Shown here one piece after another: positions 35,753 through 44,210 of a stretch of 49,140 bases of DNA (position 1 is its first letter; every line of letters starts with the position of its first letter). The DNA is from Sphingomonadales bacterium (GTDB taxonomy: Bacteria; Pseudomonadota; Alphaproteobacteria; Sphingomonadales; Sphingomonadaceae). A program made the position numbers and the translations under genes. Where the stretch lies: positions 1 to 49,140 of the forward strand of contig JAIXZV010000420.1 of assembly GCA_027489365.1 (NCBI GenBank). The letters are read 5' to 3'. Under the pieces are notes generated by a model. That model was not told the DNA's origin. It saw only the letters and a program-made list of their open reading frames with translations, and did not search any database.

Positions 35753-37462
35753 ATGCCGAGCAAACTGGACCTGCGGATGGATGCGGCGCTCGCCGCGCTG
35801 ACCGGACCTGGCGGACCGCTCGCGCTCGGCGCGGTCACCGTCGACGGGATCGAGCTGCCGCTGATCACCGGCGTGCCGCAGACGCTGCCGCCCTATTTCG
35901 GGCATTACTGCGCCGAACATGCCGACAAGACCTTCCTGGTCGCGGGCGAGGAGCGGCTGACCTTCGCCGACGTTTACGCTGCCGCCAGCCGTGTCGCGCG
36001 GGCGCTGGTCGCGACGCACGGCGTGCAGCCGGGCGACCGGATCGGCATCGCGATGCGCAATTCGCCGTCGTGGATCGTACTCTATATGGGCGCGCTGATG
36101 GCCGGCGGCGTCGCGACCTTGCTCAACGGCTGGTGGCAGTCGGTCGAGCTTGCCGCAGCGATGGCCGATGTCGAATGCAGCCTCGTCTTCGCCGATCCGC
36201 CGCGCGCGAAGCGGCTCGCGGCGATCCCCGACCTGAAGACTGTGGTCGTGACGATCGACGACACGCAGCCCTTGGCGGCCGCGCTCGCCGGTCTGACCGC
36301 CGATGGCGATGTCACCCTTCCCACGGTCGCGCCGACCGATCATGCGACGATCCTGTTCACTTCGGGCTCGACCGGCCAGTCGAAGGGCGCGATCAGCGAT
36401 CATCGCGCGGTGACGCAGGCGGTCTACAATTATCTGGCGCAAGCGCTGGTCATGCTCGGCATCACGACCGCCGACGGCAATCCGCCGGTCGGGCAGCCCG
36501 CGACGCTGCTCAACGTGCCTTTGTTCCACGTCACTGCCGAAGTGCCGGTGTTCCTGCAAAGCTTCGCGATGGGCCGCAAGCTCGTGCTGATGCCCAAATG
36601 GGATGCCGAGGAAGCGATGCGGCTGATCCAGGCCGAACAGGTCAGCTATTTCGTCGGCGTGCCGCTGATGAGCTTCGAGATCCTGACGCATCCCAAGCGC
36701 GGCGAGTATGATCTGTCGACCGTCACCGATTTCGCAGCGGGCGGCGCGCCGCGCCCGGTCGAGCATGTCCGCCGCATCGCCGAGGAGATGGGCGGGCCGA
36801 AACCGCTGCTCGGCTACGGCCTGACCGAGACCAACGGCATCGGCTGCGGCAATTTCCGCGACAATTATCTCGACAAGCCCAATTCGACCGGGCGCGCCTC
36901 GTTGCCGCTGGTCGATCTCGCGATCCTCGACGGGTCGGGAAAACCGGTGGCGCAGGGCGAACGCGGCGAAGTGGCGATTCGCTCTGTGTGCAACTTCACC
37001 GAATATTACGGACGCCCCGATGCGACCGAGGCGGCGTTCACGGCGGACCGCTACTTCCTGACCGGCGACATCGGCTATGTCGATGCCGACGGCTATCTGT
37101 TCATCGTCGATCGCACAAAGGACATCATCATCCGCGGCGGCGAGAATATCTCCTGCCAGGAAGTCGAAGCCGCGATTTACGAACATCCTGCTGTGGCGGA
37201 GGCGGCAGTGTTCGGTCTGCCCGACGAACGCTTCGGTGAAGTGCCCGGCGCGGTGGTGCTGGCGCGTGCGGGCGAGGCGCTGAACACCGAGGAACTGTGC
37301 GCCTTCCTGTTCGCGCATATCGCGGCGTTCAAGGTGCCGCAGCGGATCTGGTTCGTGGACGAAGCGCTGCCGCGGCTGGGGACCGAGAAGATCGACAAGG
37401 TGTCGCTGCGCACGAAGTACCGCGCGATCGCGGCGGCGGAGGCGGTCGAGGCGGTGGGGTAG
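35753..37462 (+). CDS. Class I adenylate-forming enzyme (acyl-CoA ligase)
   Basis: ATILFTSGSTGQSKGAISDHRA, LGYGLTETNGIGCGNFRDNY, YFLTGDIGYVDADGYLFIVDRTKDIIIRGGENIS. Confidence 0.93.
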   Translation: MPSKLDLRMDAALAALTGPGGPLALGAVTVDGIELPLITGVPQTLPPYFGHYCAEHADKTFLVAGEERLTFADVYAAASRVARALVATHGVQPGDRIGIAMRNSPSWIVLYMGALMAGGVATLLNGWWQSVELAAAMADVECSLVFADPPRAKRLAAIPDLKTVVVTIDDTQPLAAALAGLTADGDVTLPTVAPTDHATILFTSGSTGQSKGAISDHRAVTQAVYNYLAQALVMLGITTADGNPPVGQPATLLNVPLFHVTAEVPVFLQSFAMGRKLVLMPKWDAEEAMRLIQAEQVSYFVGVPLMSFEILTHPKRGEYDLSTVTDFAAGGAPRPVEHVRRIAEEMGGPKPLLGYGLTETNGIGCGNFRDNYLDKPNSTGRASLPLVDLAILDGSGKPVAQGERGEVAIRSVCNFTEYYGRPDATEAAFTADRYFLTGDIGYVDADGYLFIVDRTKDIIIRGGENISCQEVEAAIYEHPAVAEAAVFGLPDERFGEVPGAVVLARAGEALNTEELCAFLFAHIAAFKVPQRIWFVDEALPRLGTEKIDKVSLRTKYRAIAAAEAVEAVG

Positions 37463-37473
37463 AGCCACCGCAT

Positions 37474-37651
37474 CCGTTCGCTTCGAGCGTCGTCGAGAAG
37501 CCCTTATCCGGGCGATGGTTCAGGTTTCTCGACTTCGCTCGAAACGAACGGGTGCCACTGCCCGTTCGTGCTGAGCTTGTCGAAGCACTGCTTTCCTCGC
37601 GCACCGCGTCGCGTGCGGAGGGGTGCCCTTCGACCGGCTCAGGGCGAACGG
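37474..37651. repeat. Tandem pair of REP-like inverted-repeat elements
   Basis: 37474-37551 (CCGTTCGCTTCGAGCGTCGTCGAGAAG...TTTCTCGACTTCGCTCGAAACGAACGG) and 37562-37651 (CCGTTCGTGCTGAGCTTGTCGAAGCACTG...CCCTTCGACCGGCTCAGGGCGAACGG). Confidence 0.82.
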
Positions 37652-37686
37652 AAGGGGGATAGGCGGGTGCCAAACTCCCCCAGCCG

Positions 37687-39000
37687 TTACCCCGCGTCGC
37701 GTGCGTTACTGACCAGGAGTTTGTCGATCCGGCGGCCGTCGAGATCCACCACTTCGAACTTCCAGCCTTGCTCGACGAAGCTTTCGCCCTCGCCCGGCAA
37801 GTGGCGGAACACGGCGAGCGCGAGACCGGCGACGGTCGCGTAATCGCGCTCCTCGGGCAGATCGATGCCGAGCCGTTCGGCCAACGCATCTGCCGCCATA
37901 TGCCCGGCAACGAGCAGCGATCCGTCGTCGCGCGTCACCACGGTCGGCGCGTCCTCCGGATCGGCGTCGGAGGCGAATTCGCCAGCGATCGCGGCAAGCA
38001 GATCGGCGGGCGTCACGATCCCTTCGAAATGGCCATATTCGTCATGGATCAGCGCCATCGGCACCTCGGCCTGGCGCAGCGCGTCGAGCGCGTCCATCGC
38101 GTCGATCTGATCTAGCACGATCGGCGCCTGGCGCATCAGCGCGCGGACGTCGAGCGGCTCGCCCTTGAACAAGGCGACCGCGATATCGCGCGCCTGCACC
38201 ACGCCGATGACGGCGTCGACCGAACCTTCGGCGACCGGCAAGCGACTGTGCGATGCCTCGACCAAAGCTGCGCGCAGACCCGCATCGTCCAATGTCGCGT
38301 CGATCCATTCGATGTCTGTGCGCGGGGTCATAACCTCGCGCACGGGGCGATCCGCCAAGCGCACCACGCCCGAGATGATCGAGCGTTCATGTTCCTCGAT
38401 CACGCCCGACTTGCTTGCCTCGGCGACGATCAGGTGCAGTTCCTCGGCGGTGACATGCTCTTCCGATTCGCGCTTCAGGCCCATCAGCCGGAACAGCGCG
38501 CCGCTCGACGAATCGAGCAGCCACACGACCGGGGCGGCCCCCCAGGCGAGCGCCATCAACGGCCCGGCCATCGCCGCCGCGATCGGCTCGGGCGCGCGTA
38601 AGGCGATCTGCTTGGGCACCAGCTCGCCGATCACCAGCGACAGATAGGTGGTGATGCCGATCACGATCGCAAAGGCGATCGATTGCGCCGCTTCGGCGCT
38701 GAGCCCGAGGAAACCCATCCGCGCCGCAACCGGCCCGCCGAGGCTCGCGCCCGAATAGGCACCGGCCAGAATGCCGATCAGCGTGATGCCGACTTGCGTG
38801 GTCGACAGGAACTTGCCGGGGTCGGCGGCGAGCGCCATCGCGGCACGCGCGCCGCGCCGACCAGTGCGCGCCATCGCCTCCAGCCGCGCCTTGCGCGACG
38901 AGACGATGGCAAGTTCCGACATGGCGAAAACGCCGTTCAACACGATCAGCGCGAAGATGATCGCGACGTCGATCCACGGGAAGGGGGGTAAAGGGTGCAT
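37687..39000 (-). CDS. Hemolysin/CorC family protein (CNNM DUF21 + CBS pair + transporter-associated domain)
   Basis: ALIVLNGVFAMSELAIVSSRKARLEAMARTG...VMTPRTDIEWID...ALIHDEYGHFEGIVTPADLLAAIAGEF. Confidence 0.93.
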   Translation of the reverse strand: MHPLPPFPWIDVAIIFALIVLNGVFAMSELAIVSSRKARLEAMARTGRRGARAAMALAADPGKFLSTTQVGITLIGILAGAYSGASLGGPVAARMGFLGLSAEAAQSIAFAIVIGITTYLSLVIGELVPKQIALRAPEPIAAAMAGPLMALAWGAAPVVWLLDSSSGALFRLMGLKRESEEHVTAEELHLIVAEASKSGVIEEHERSIISGVVRLADRPVREVMTPRTDIEWIDATLDDAGLRAALVEASHSRLPVAEGSVDAVIGVVQARDIAVALFKGEPLDVRALMRQAPIVLDQIDAMDALDALRQAEVPMALIHDEYGHFEGIVTPADLLAAIAGEFASDADPEDAPTVVTRDDGSLLVAGHMAADALAERLGIDLPEERDYATVAGLALAVFRHLPGEGESFVEQGWKFEVVDLDGRRIDKLLVSNARDAG

Positions 39001-39080
39001 GATGCTGTCCCCTTCCTTCGCGCGATTCGGACGAATTCACAACCGTCGCTTTGTTTTCGAGTGTTGCTGGGGTGCGGGCC

Positions 39081-39551
39081 TCACCGCCGCGCGGTGAAGA
39101 AATCGCGGAGCAGCGCAGCGGCTTCGCCTTCGCCGATGCCCGCAAATACCTCCGGCCGGTGGTGGAGCGTCGGCTGTCCGAACAGCAGCGGCCCATGTTC
39201 GACCGCGCCGCCCTTAGGATCGCTCGCGCCGTAATAGAGCCGCGCGATGCGGGCGTGCGCGATGGCACCGGCGCACATCGCGCACGGCTCCAGCGTCACC
39301 CACAGGTCGCAATCGTTCAACCGGTCCGACCCGATCGCCGCCGCCGCCGCGCGAATCGCCAGCATCTCGGCGTGCGCGGTCGGATCATGCAGCGCGCGCG
39401 GGGCATTGGCGGAGGTCGCGATGATTCGCCCCTGGTGCACCACCACCGCGCCGACCGGCACCTCGCCCGCCGCAGCGGCAGCAGCGGCGGCATCAAGTGC
39501 GGCGCGCATCGGGGCGGGGAGCGGGATCACCCGCGCGCCATGCCCCAACAC
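39081..39551 (-). CDS. tadA: tRNA-specific adenosine deaminase (TadA-like nucleoside deaminase)
   Basis: VPVGAVVVHQGRIIATSANAPRALHDPTAHAEMLAIRAAA...WVTLEPCAMCAGAIAHARIARLYYGASDPKGGAVEHG. Confidence 0.94.
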   Translation of the reverse strand: MLGHGARVIPLPAPMRAALDAAAAAAAAGEVPVGAVVVHQGRIIATSANAPRALHDPTAHAEMLAIRAAAAAIGSDRLNDCDLWVTLEPCAMCAGAIAHARIARLYYGASDPKGGAVEHGPLLFGQPTLHHRPEVFAGIGEGEAAALLRDFFTARR

Positions 39552-39596
39552 GCCCCGAATCGCCAGAGGATCGCCAGCGCGGGCGTGCGCGATGCC

Positions 39597-39884
39597 TTAG
39601 CGCGTGGTGACGGTGTTGCCGTCGGCGTCGGTCGGCTTGGTGACCTTGAGCGTCGGCACTTCGATCGTCTTGGTGGTGGTCCCCACGGTCGGGACCTCGA
39701 CTTGCTTCTCGGTCGTGCCGAGCTCGACCGTCGCCATATTGGCCGTCACTTCGGGGGCCTTGCCGCCATTGACGCTGATGGTCGGCAGCGATCCGGCCTT
39801 GGTGCCGATCTGCAACATGCCGAGCGAGACGAGCGCGACGACGATCAGGGCGGCGAGGCCGACCAGGGCTAAAAGGAAACGCAT
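39597..39884 (-). CDS. Small exported/membrane-anchored hypothetical protein
   Basis: MRFLLALVGLAALIVVALVSLGMLQIGTKAGSLPTISVNGGKAPEVTANMATVELGTTEKQVEVPTVGTTTKTIEVPTLKVTKPTDADGNTVTTR. Confidence 0.7.
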   Translation of the reverse strand: MRFLLALVGLAALIVVALVSLGMLQIGTKAGSLPTISVNGGKAPEVTANMATVELGTTEKQVEVPTVGTTTKTIEVPTLKVTKPTDADGNTVTTR

Positions 39885-40103
39885 GGGCTTTTCTCCTGTT
39901 GAGCCCGTCAGCCGGGCGCATTCGATCCGTTTCCGTAACCAAACGCCGGGTTTGGCGGTTCGTTGCATCGCTGCGGTGCATTAGAGTCGGGGTATCCGTC
40001 GCCTCGGGTGGCGCACGATGTTGACCTGCCCCCCTGCTTTCGGTATGCGCCCCGCCTTCACGAGCCTCATTACGGGCTCGCTCATCGCACTCAGGAATTC
40101 ACG

Positions 40104-40406
40104 ATGGCCCGCATTTGCGAACTGACCGGCAAGGGCCGGATGGTCGGAAACAACGTTTCCCACGCTAACAACAAGACCAAGCGCACGTTCTTGCCGAACC
40201 TGCAGAACGTCACGCTCATCTCGGACGCGCTGGGCACCAGCGTGAAGCTGCGCGTTTCGGCACACGGTCTGCGCTCGGTCGAGCATGTCGGCGGGCTGGA
40301 CAATTGGCTGGTCAAGACCACCGACGACAAGCTGTCGCTGCGCGCACGCCGCCTGAAGCGTGACGTGTCGAAGAAGCTGACCGCCGCCACTTCGGCTGCC
40401 GCCTAA
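40104..40406 (+). CDS. rpmB: 50S ribosomal protein L28
   Basis: [69 protein letters not shown]. Confidence 0.97.
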   Translation: MARICELTGKGRMVGNNVSHANNKTKRTFLPNLQNVTLISDALGTSVKLRVSAHGLRSVEHVGGLDNWLVKTTDDKLSLRARRLKRDVSKKLTAATSAAA

Positions 40407-40411
40407 TTAAA

Positions 40412-40526
40412 AGCCCCTCCCCTTCAGGGGAGGGGTTTGGGGGTGGGGCGTCTCAGTCTCACCGAGCCAAACCGTAAAATTTGCGGCACGGCCCCACCCC
40501 AACCCCTCCCCTGAAGGGGAGGGGCT
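40412..40526. repeat. Long inverted repeat with self-palindromic arms, candidate bidirectional terminator
   Basis: AGCCCCTCCCCTTCAGGGGAGGGGTTTGGGGGTGGGGC (40412-40449) / GCCCCACCCCAACCCCTCCCCTGAAGGGGAGGGGCT (40491-40526), between convergent rpmB and the phytase-like gene. Confidence 0.8.
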
Positions 40527-41508
40527 AAGGACGGATTACCGGGTCGAGTTTGAATTTCAGCAGCAGGCTGCGCTGAACCGGAAGCTGGTTGTCGTCGGAC
40601 ACTAGCCAGACGATTGTCGTGCCCCTTTCGCGCGTGGCGGCGACTCCCTCGAAATTGTCGTGGATCAGCGGTGCGGCCAGCGTCGCGATGTCGCGCCCGC
40701 GCACTGTCGCGCCGGGCCGTACCTGCGCCGGATCGATCACGCTCAATTTGCTCGAAAAGCGCGCCCAGTCGAAGCGCCGGTTGAGGATCAGCCAGCGCCC
40801 GTCGGGCAGCACGGTCATGTCGCTCGGGTCATAGCCGTCAGGCGGCAGATAGTTGAAGCGGAAGCCGCTGCGCGGGTGCAGCACCGGATCACCGAAAAAG
40901 ACGACGCCCGCGCGCCCCGGCTTGCCCGGCCACGGGTCCTGCTCGCCGATCGTCGCCATCCCGCCGCCGGGCAGCAGCGTCATCGCTTCCGGCCCCTTAT
41001 TCTCGGGCCAGTTGCGCATCACGCGCGGGCGAACATGCGCCTCGGCGCGGGCAAAGCCGGGGGCGTAGCGCCACAACGCATTGGCATTTTCGAACCCGAC
41101 CCAGATGTCGCCGGTCTTTGGATCGACGCTCATCGATTCGCTGTCGCGGCTGCGCTTGGACCAGCCGGTGCCGGGTCCGCCGGGCAGATCGCCGAAGCTC
41201 GGCCCGCGCAGCTTCCAGTCGGGGCCGAGCGCGAATCGCACGATATTGCCGCCGTCGCTCAGCAAGGTGAAGCGGTCGCCCGCCACCGAGAGCGAGGAAA
41301 AGCCGCCAAAAGCCGCGTCGTGGCTGGTGAGCTTAACCCCGCCGAGCCACACCAGATCGCCGACTCGGCGATTCGTCCGGTCGGCACCGCCTAGCGACAC
41401 GGGCGTCGCGCGCACATCCGCGACCGGTCCCAGGACCGGGCGGTGGATCGGTCGCGACCCTTCCGGGACCAACACCAGCACCAGCAAGAGCGACCACACA
41501 ATCCGCAT
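40525..41508 (-). CDS. Esterase-like activity of phytase family protein
   Basis: FGGFSSLSVAGDRFTLLSDGGNIVRFALGPDW...SRDSESMSVDPKTGDIWVGFENANALWRY...PPDGYDPSDMTVLPDGRWLILNRRF. Confidence 0.85.
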   Translation of the reverse strand: MRIVWSLLLVLVLVPEGSRPIHRPVLGPVADVRATPVSLGGADRTNRRVGDLVWLGGVKLTSHDAAFGGFSSLSVAGDRFTLLSDGGNIVRFALGPDWKLRGPSFGDLPGGPGTGWSKRSRDSESMSVDPKTGDIWVGFENANALWRYAPGFARAEAHVRPRVMRNWPENKGPEAMTLLPGGGMATIGEQDPWPGKPGRAGVVFFGDPVLHPRSGFRFNYLPPDGYDPSDMTVLPDGRWLILNRRFDWARFSSKLSVIDPAQVRPGATVRGRDIATLAAPLIHDNFEGVAATRERGTTIVWLVSDDNQLPVQRSLLLKFKLDPVIRP

Positions 41509-41671
41509 CCCATGCTCCTGCGGGAGAGCGACGCGGCGCGCAACCGCTCTCGTTTGCGCGGCCACTTGGATGAACGGCGGCTAACAACCCCATTCAGGCT
41601 TGTCTCAGTGCGACTCGGTTATAACCGCATCATCGGAAACGGCCCAACCGGCCCCGAACAGGAGACGTACC

Positions 41672-42091
41672 ATGATGAAGAAGCTCACGCTCGCCGCCAC
41701 CGCGCTGGCCATGACCGCGACCGGTTTGGCCGCAACCCCCGCCGCTGCGCAGCGCTATGACAACAGCCAGGCCTATGCCTATGACCAGGCGTATCGCGAC
41801 GGCTACAACCGGGACGACGTCGAGTATCGCCGCGACTATCGCGAATATCGCGACGACCGCCGCTATTACGATCAGCGCGATGACCGCCGCGGCTATTATC
41901 AGGATCGTCGCTATTACAACCAGTCGCGCAACCGCTGCCGCAGCGATCAGGGCACGATCATCGGCGCGATTGCGGGCGGTCTGCTCGGTAACGTCGTCGC
42001 CGGGAGCGGGAGCCGCGCGCTCGGCACCGTGCTGGGGGCGGGTGGCGGTGCGCTGGCTGGCCGCGCGATCCAGCGGGATGGGTGCCGCTAA
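41672..42091 (+). CDS. Glycine-zipper 2TM domain protein with signal peptide
   Basis: MMKKLTLAATALAMTATGLAATPAAAQ; Tyr/Arg/Asp-rich middle; IIGAIAGGLLGNVVAGSGSRALGTVLGAGGGALAGRAIQ. Confidence 0.9.
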   Translation: MMKKLTLAATALAMTATGLAATPAAAQRYDNSQAYAYDQAYRDGYNRDDVEYRRDYREYRDDRRYYDQRDDRRGYYQDRRYYNQSRNRCRSDQGTIIGAIAGGLLGNVVAGSGSRALGTVLGAGGGALAGRAIQRDGCR

Positions 42092-42247
42092 GGGCGCAGG
42101 GGCGGCGACGTCCGCCCCGGTGCTCGCCTAAGCGAGCAGCGCCCGTGCCGGACGGCGGGCCGCTTTAGCGGACCCGACCGACGGCGGCTTTGCCGACCGG
42201 CGCTGAACAGTTTCACAGTTACCCCCGTGTAGCGTAGCCGGGGGGGC

Positions 42248-42290
42248 GGGGTCGGCCTTTCCTCGAGAAGGCCGGCCCCGTTTGGTTTTT
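42248..42290 (+). terminator. Intrinsic-type terminator
   Basis: GGGGTCGGCCTTTCCTCGAGAAGGCCGGCCCC followed by GTTTGGTTTTT. Confidence 0.75.
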
Positions 42291-42408
42291 GGGCGGCGGG
42301 GTGGCCGACGGCGAAGCCGTCGGCCGGATCGGGGCGCTGCCCCGTCCGCCGGCCGTGCCGGTTCGTGCGCTGCGCGCAGCGGCGCGGGCGTGGCCGCGCC
42401 TCGAACCG

Positions 42409-43131
42409 TCAGTACATATGCTGTCCGCCGTTAATCGACAGCGTCGACCCGGGCACGAACCCGCCCGAATCGCAGCACAGGAATGTCACTGCGCGCGCGA
42501 GCTCGTTCGCCTGCCCGAGCCGCCCGACCGGAATCTTCGCGACGATCTTCTCCAGCACGTCGGAGGGGACTGCGGCGACCATGTCGGTGTCGATATAGCC
42601 CGGCGCGATCGCGTTGACGGTCACGTTGAACTTCGCGCCTTCCTGCGCCAGCGCCTTGGTGAAGCCGTGAATGCCCGATTTGGCGGCGGCGTAATTGACC
42701 TGGCCGTACTGCCCGGCCTGGCCGTTGATCGACCCGATATTGACGATCCGCCCCCATTTGCGCTCGCGCCTTCCTTGCAACACGCCCTTGGCCATGTTGA
42801 AGCAGCCGCCGAGATTGGTGTCGATCACCTCTTTCCACGCCTGATAGGTGAGCTTCATGATCGTGCCGTCGCGGGTGATGCCGGCATTGTTGACCAGCAC
42901 ATCGACCGGCCCGAGCTCGGCGGCGACGCGCGCGCATCCGTCCTGGCAGGCGTCAAAATCGGCGACATCCCATTTATAGGCGGCGATCCCGGTGCGTTCG
43001 GTAAATTCGCGGGCGCGGTCGTCATTGCCGGCGTAAGTCGCCGCGACGGTCATTCCGGCATCCTTCAGCCCAAGGCTGATCGCCTCGCCGATGCCGCGCG
43101 TTCCGCCGGTTACGATTGCCACGCGTGCCAT
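42409..43131 (-). CDS. phaB: Acetoacetyl-CoA reductase
   Basis: MARVAIVTGGTRGIGEAISLGLKDAGMTVAATYAGND...WGRIVNIGSINGQAGQYGQVNYAAAKSGIHGFTKALAQEGAKFNVTVNAIAPGYIDTDMV: PhaB signature. Confidence 0.94.
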   Translation of the reverse strand: MARVAIVTGGTRGIGEAISLGLKDAGMTVAATYAGNDDRAREFTERTGIAAYKWDVADFDACQDGCARVAAELGPVDVLVNNAGITRDGTIMKLTYQAWKEVIDTNLGGCFNMAKGVLQGRRERKWGRIVNIGSINGQAGQYGQVNYAAAKSGIHGFTKALAQEGAKFNVTVNAIAPGYIDTDMVAAVPSDVLEKIVAKIPVGRLGQANELARAVTFLCCDSGGFVPGSTLSINGGQHMY

Positions 43132-43169
43132 ATGTCTCTCCTCCTTGGATCTTCGTCCGCAGCGGTACG

Positions 43170-44210
43170 CTAAGCGGGGGCGACCCAGCCTTCAAGTTCC
43201 CGCGCCAGTAAAGTGCGCAACATACGAATGCCGACATCGCTGTCGTTGAGGCAGGGAATATAGGCGAAGTGCGTGCCGCCCTTTTCCTCGAAACTCTCGC
43301 GCCCGCGAATCGCCAATTCCTCGAGCGTCTCCAGGCAATCGGCCGAAAAGCCGGGCGCGAAGATGGCGATCTTGGTGATGCCCTTCTCGGGCAATTCCTC
43401 AAGCGTGGTGTCGGTCGCCGGGTCGAGCCACTTCGCGCGGCCGAAGCGTGACTGGAACGAGACGATCAACGGCTTGCCCAGCCGTTCGCCGAGCAAGCGC
43501 CCGGTCTTCTGGCAATGGCAGTGATAGGGATCGCCGAGTTCGAGCGTACGCTGCGGCATCCCGTGGAAGCTCGCGACGATCGCCTGCGGCTCGAAATCGA
43601 GCTTTGCCACCGCCGTCTCGATCGATTCGGCCAGCGCCTCGATATAGGCGGGATCGTCATAATAAGGCGGCAGCGTGCGAATCGTCGGCTGCCAGCGCAT
43701 CTTGGCGAGCGTCTCGAACACCTTGTCATTGGCGGTCGCGGTCGTCGCGCCGCAATATTGCGGGTAGAGCGGTGCGATCAGGATGCGGTCGCACCCGGCG
43801 TCCTTCAGCGCCTGCACGCGCTCGGGGATCGACGGCTTGCCATAGCGCATTGCCCAGTCGACCATCACGCCCGGCCCGAACGCGCCCTGCAAAGCGGTAT
43901 TCTGCGCCTTGGTGATCGCGGCGAGCGGCGATCCGTCGTCGCTCCACACCTGCGCATAGGCCTCGGCCGATTTGGCGGGCCGGGTGTTGAGGATGATGCC
44001 GCGCAGGATCGGCTGCCACAGGATTGCCGGGATTTCGACGACGCGGCGGTCCGACAGGAATTCGAGCAGATAGCGCTTCACCGATTTGACGTCAGGCCCA
44101 TCGGGCGTGCCGAGATTGGTCAGCAGCACGCCGACTTTCCGCGTGCGGACCGGCGGATGATCCGGTGGGAGCAGCTCGGGCGGCAGAGCAGGCGGCAGGA
44201 CAGGCGGCAT
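43170..44210 (-). CDS. hemH: Ferrochelatase
   Basis: RKVGVLLTNLGTPDGPDVKSVKRYLLEFLSDRRVVEIP...ILIAPLYPQYCGATTATANDKVFE...ASFHGMPQRTLELGDPYHCHCQKTGRLL. Confidence 0.96.
   Translation of the reverse strand: MPPVLPPALPPELLPPDHPPVRTRKVGVLLTNLGTPDGPDVKSVKRYLLEFLSDRRVVEIPAILWQPILRGIILNTRPAKSAEAYAQVWSDDGSPLAAITKAQNTALQGAFGPGVMVDWAMRYGKPSIPERVQALKDAGCDRILIAPLYPQYCGATTATANDKVFETLAKMRWQPTIRTLPPYYDDPAYIEALAESIETAVAKLDFEPQAIVASFHGMPQRTLELGDPYHCHCQKTGRLLGERLGKPLIVSFQSRFGRAKWLDPATDTTLEELPEKGITKIAIFAPGFSADCLETLEELAIRGRESFEEKGGTHFAYIPCLNDSDVGIRMLRTLLARELEGWVAPA

Noticed and set aside
35723-37468. 581-aa minus-strand ORF
   Set aside because: Antisense shadow of the adenylate-forming ligase; His/Arg/Asp-rich low-complexity translation.
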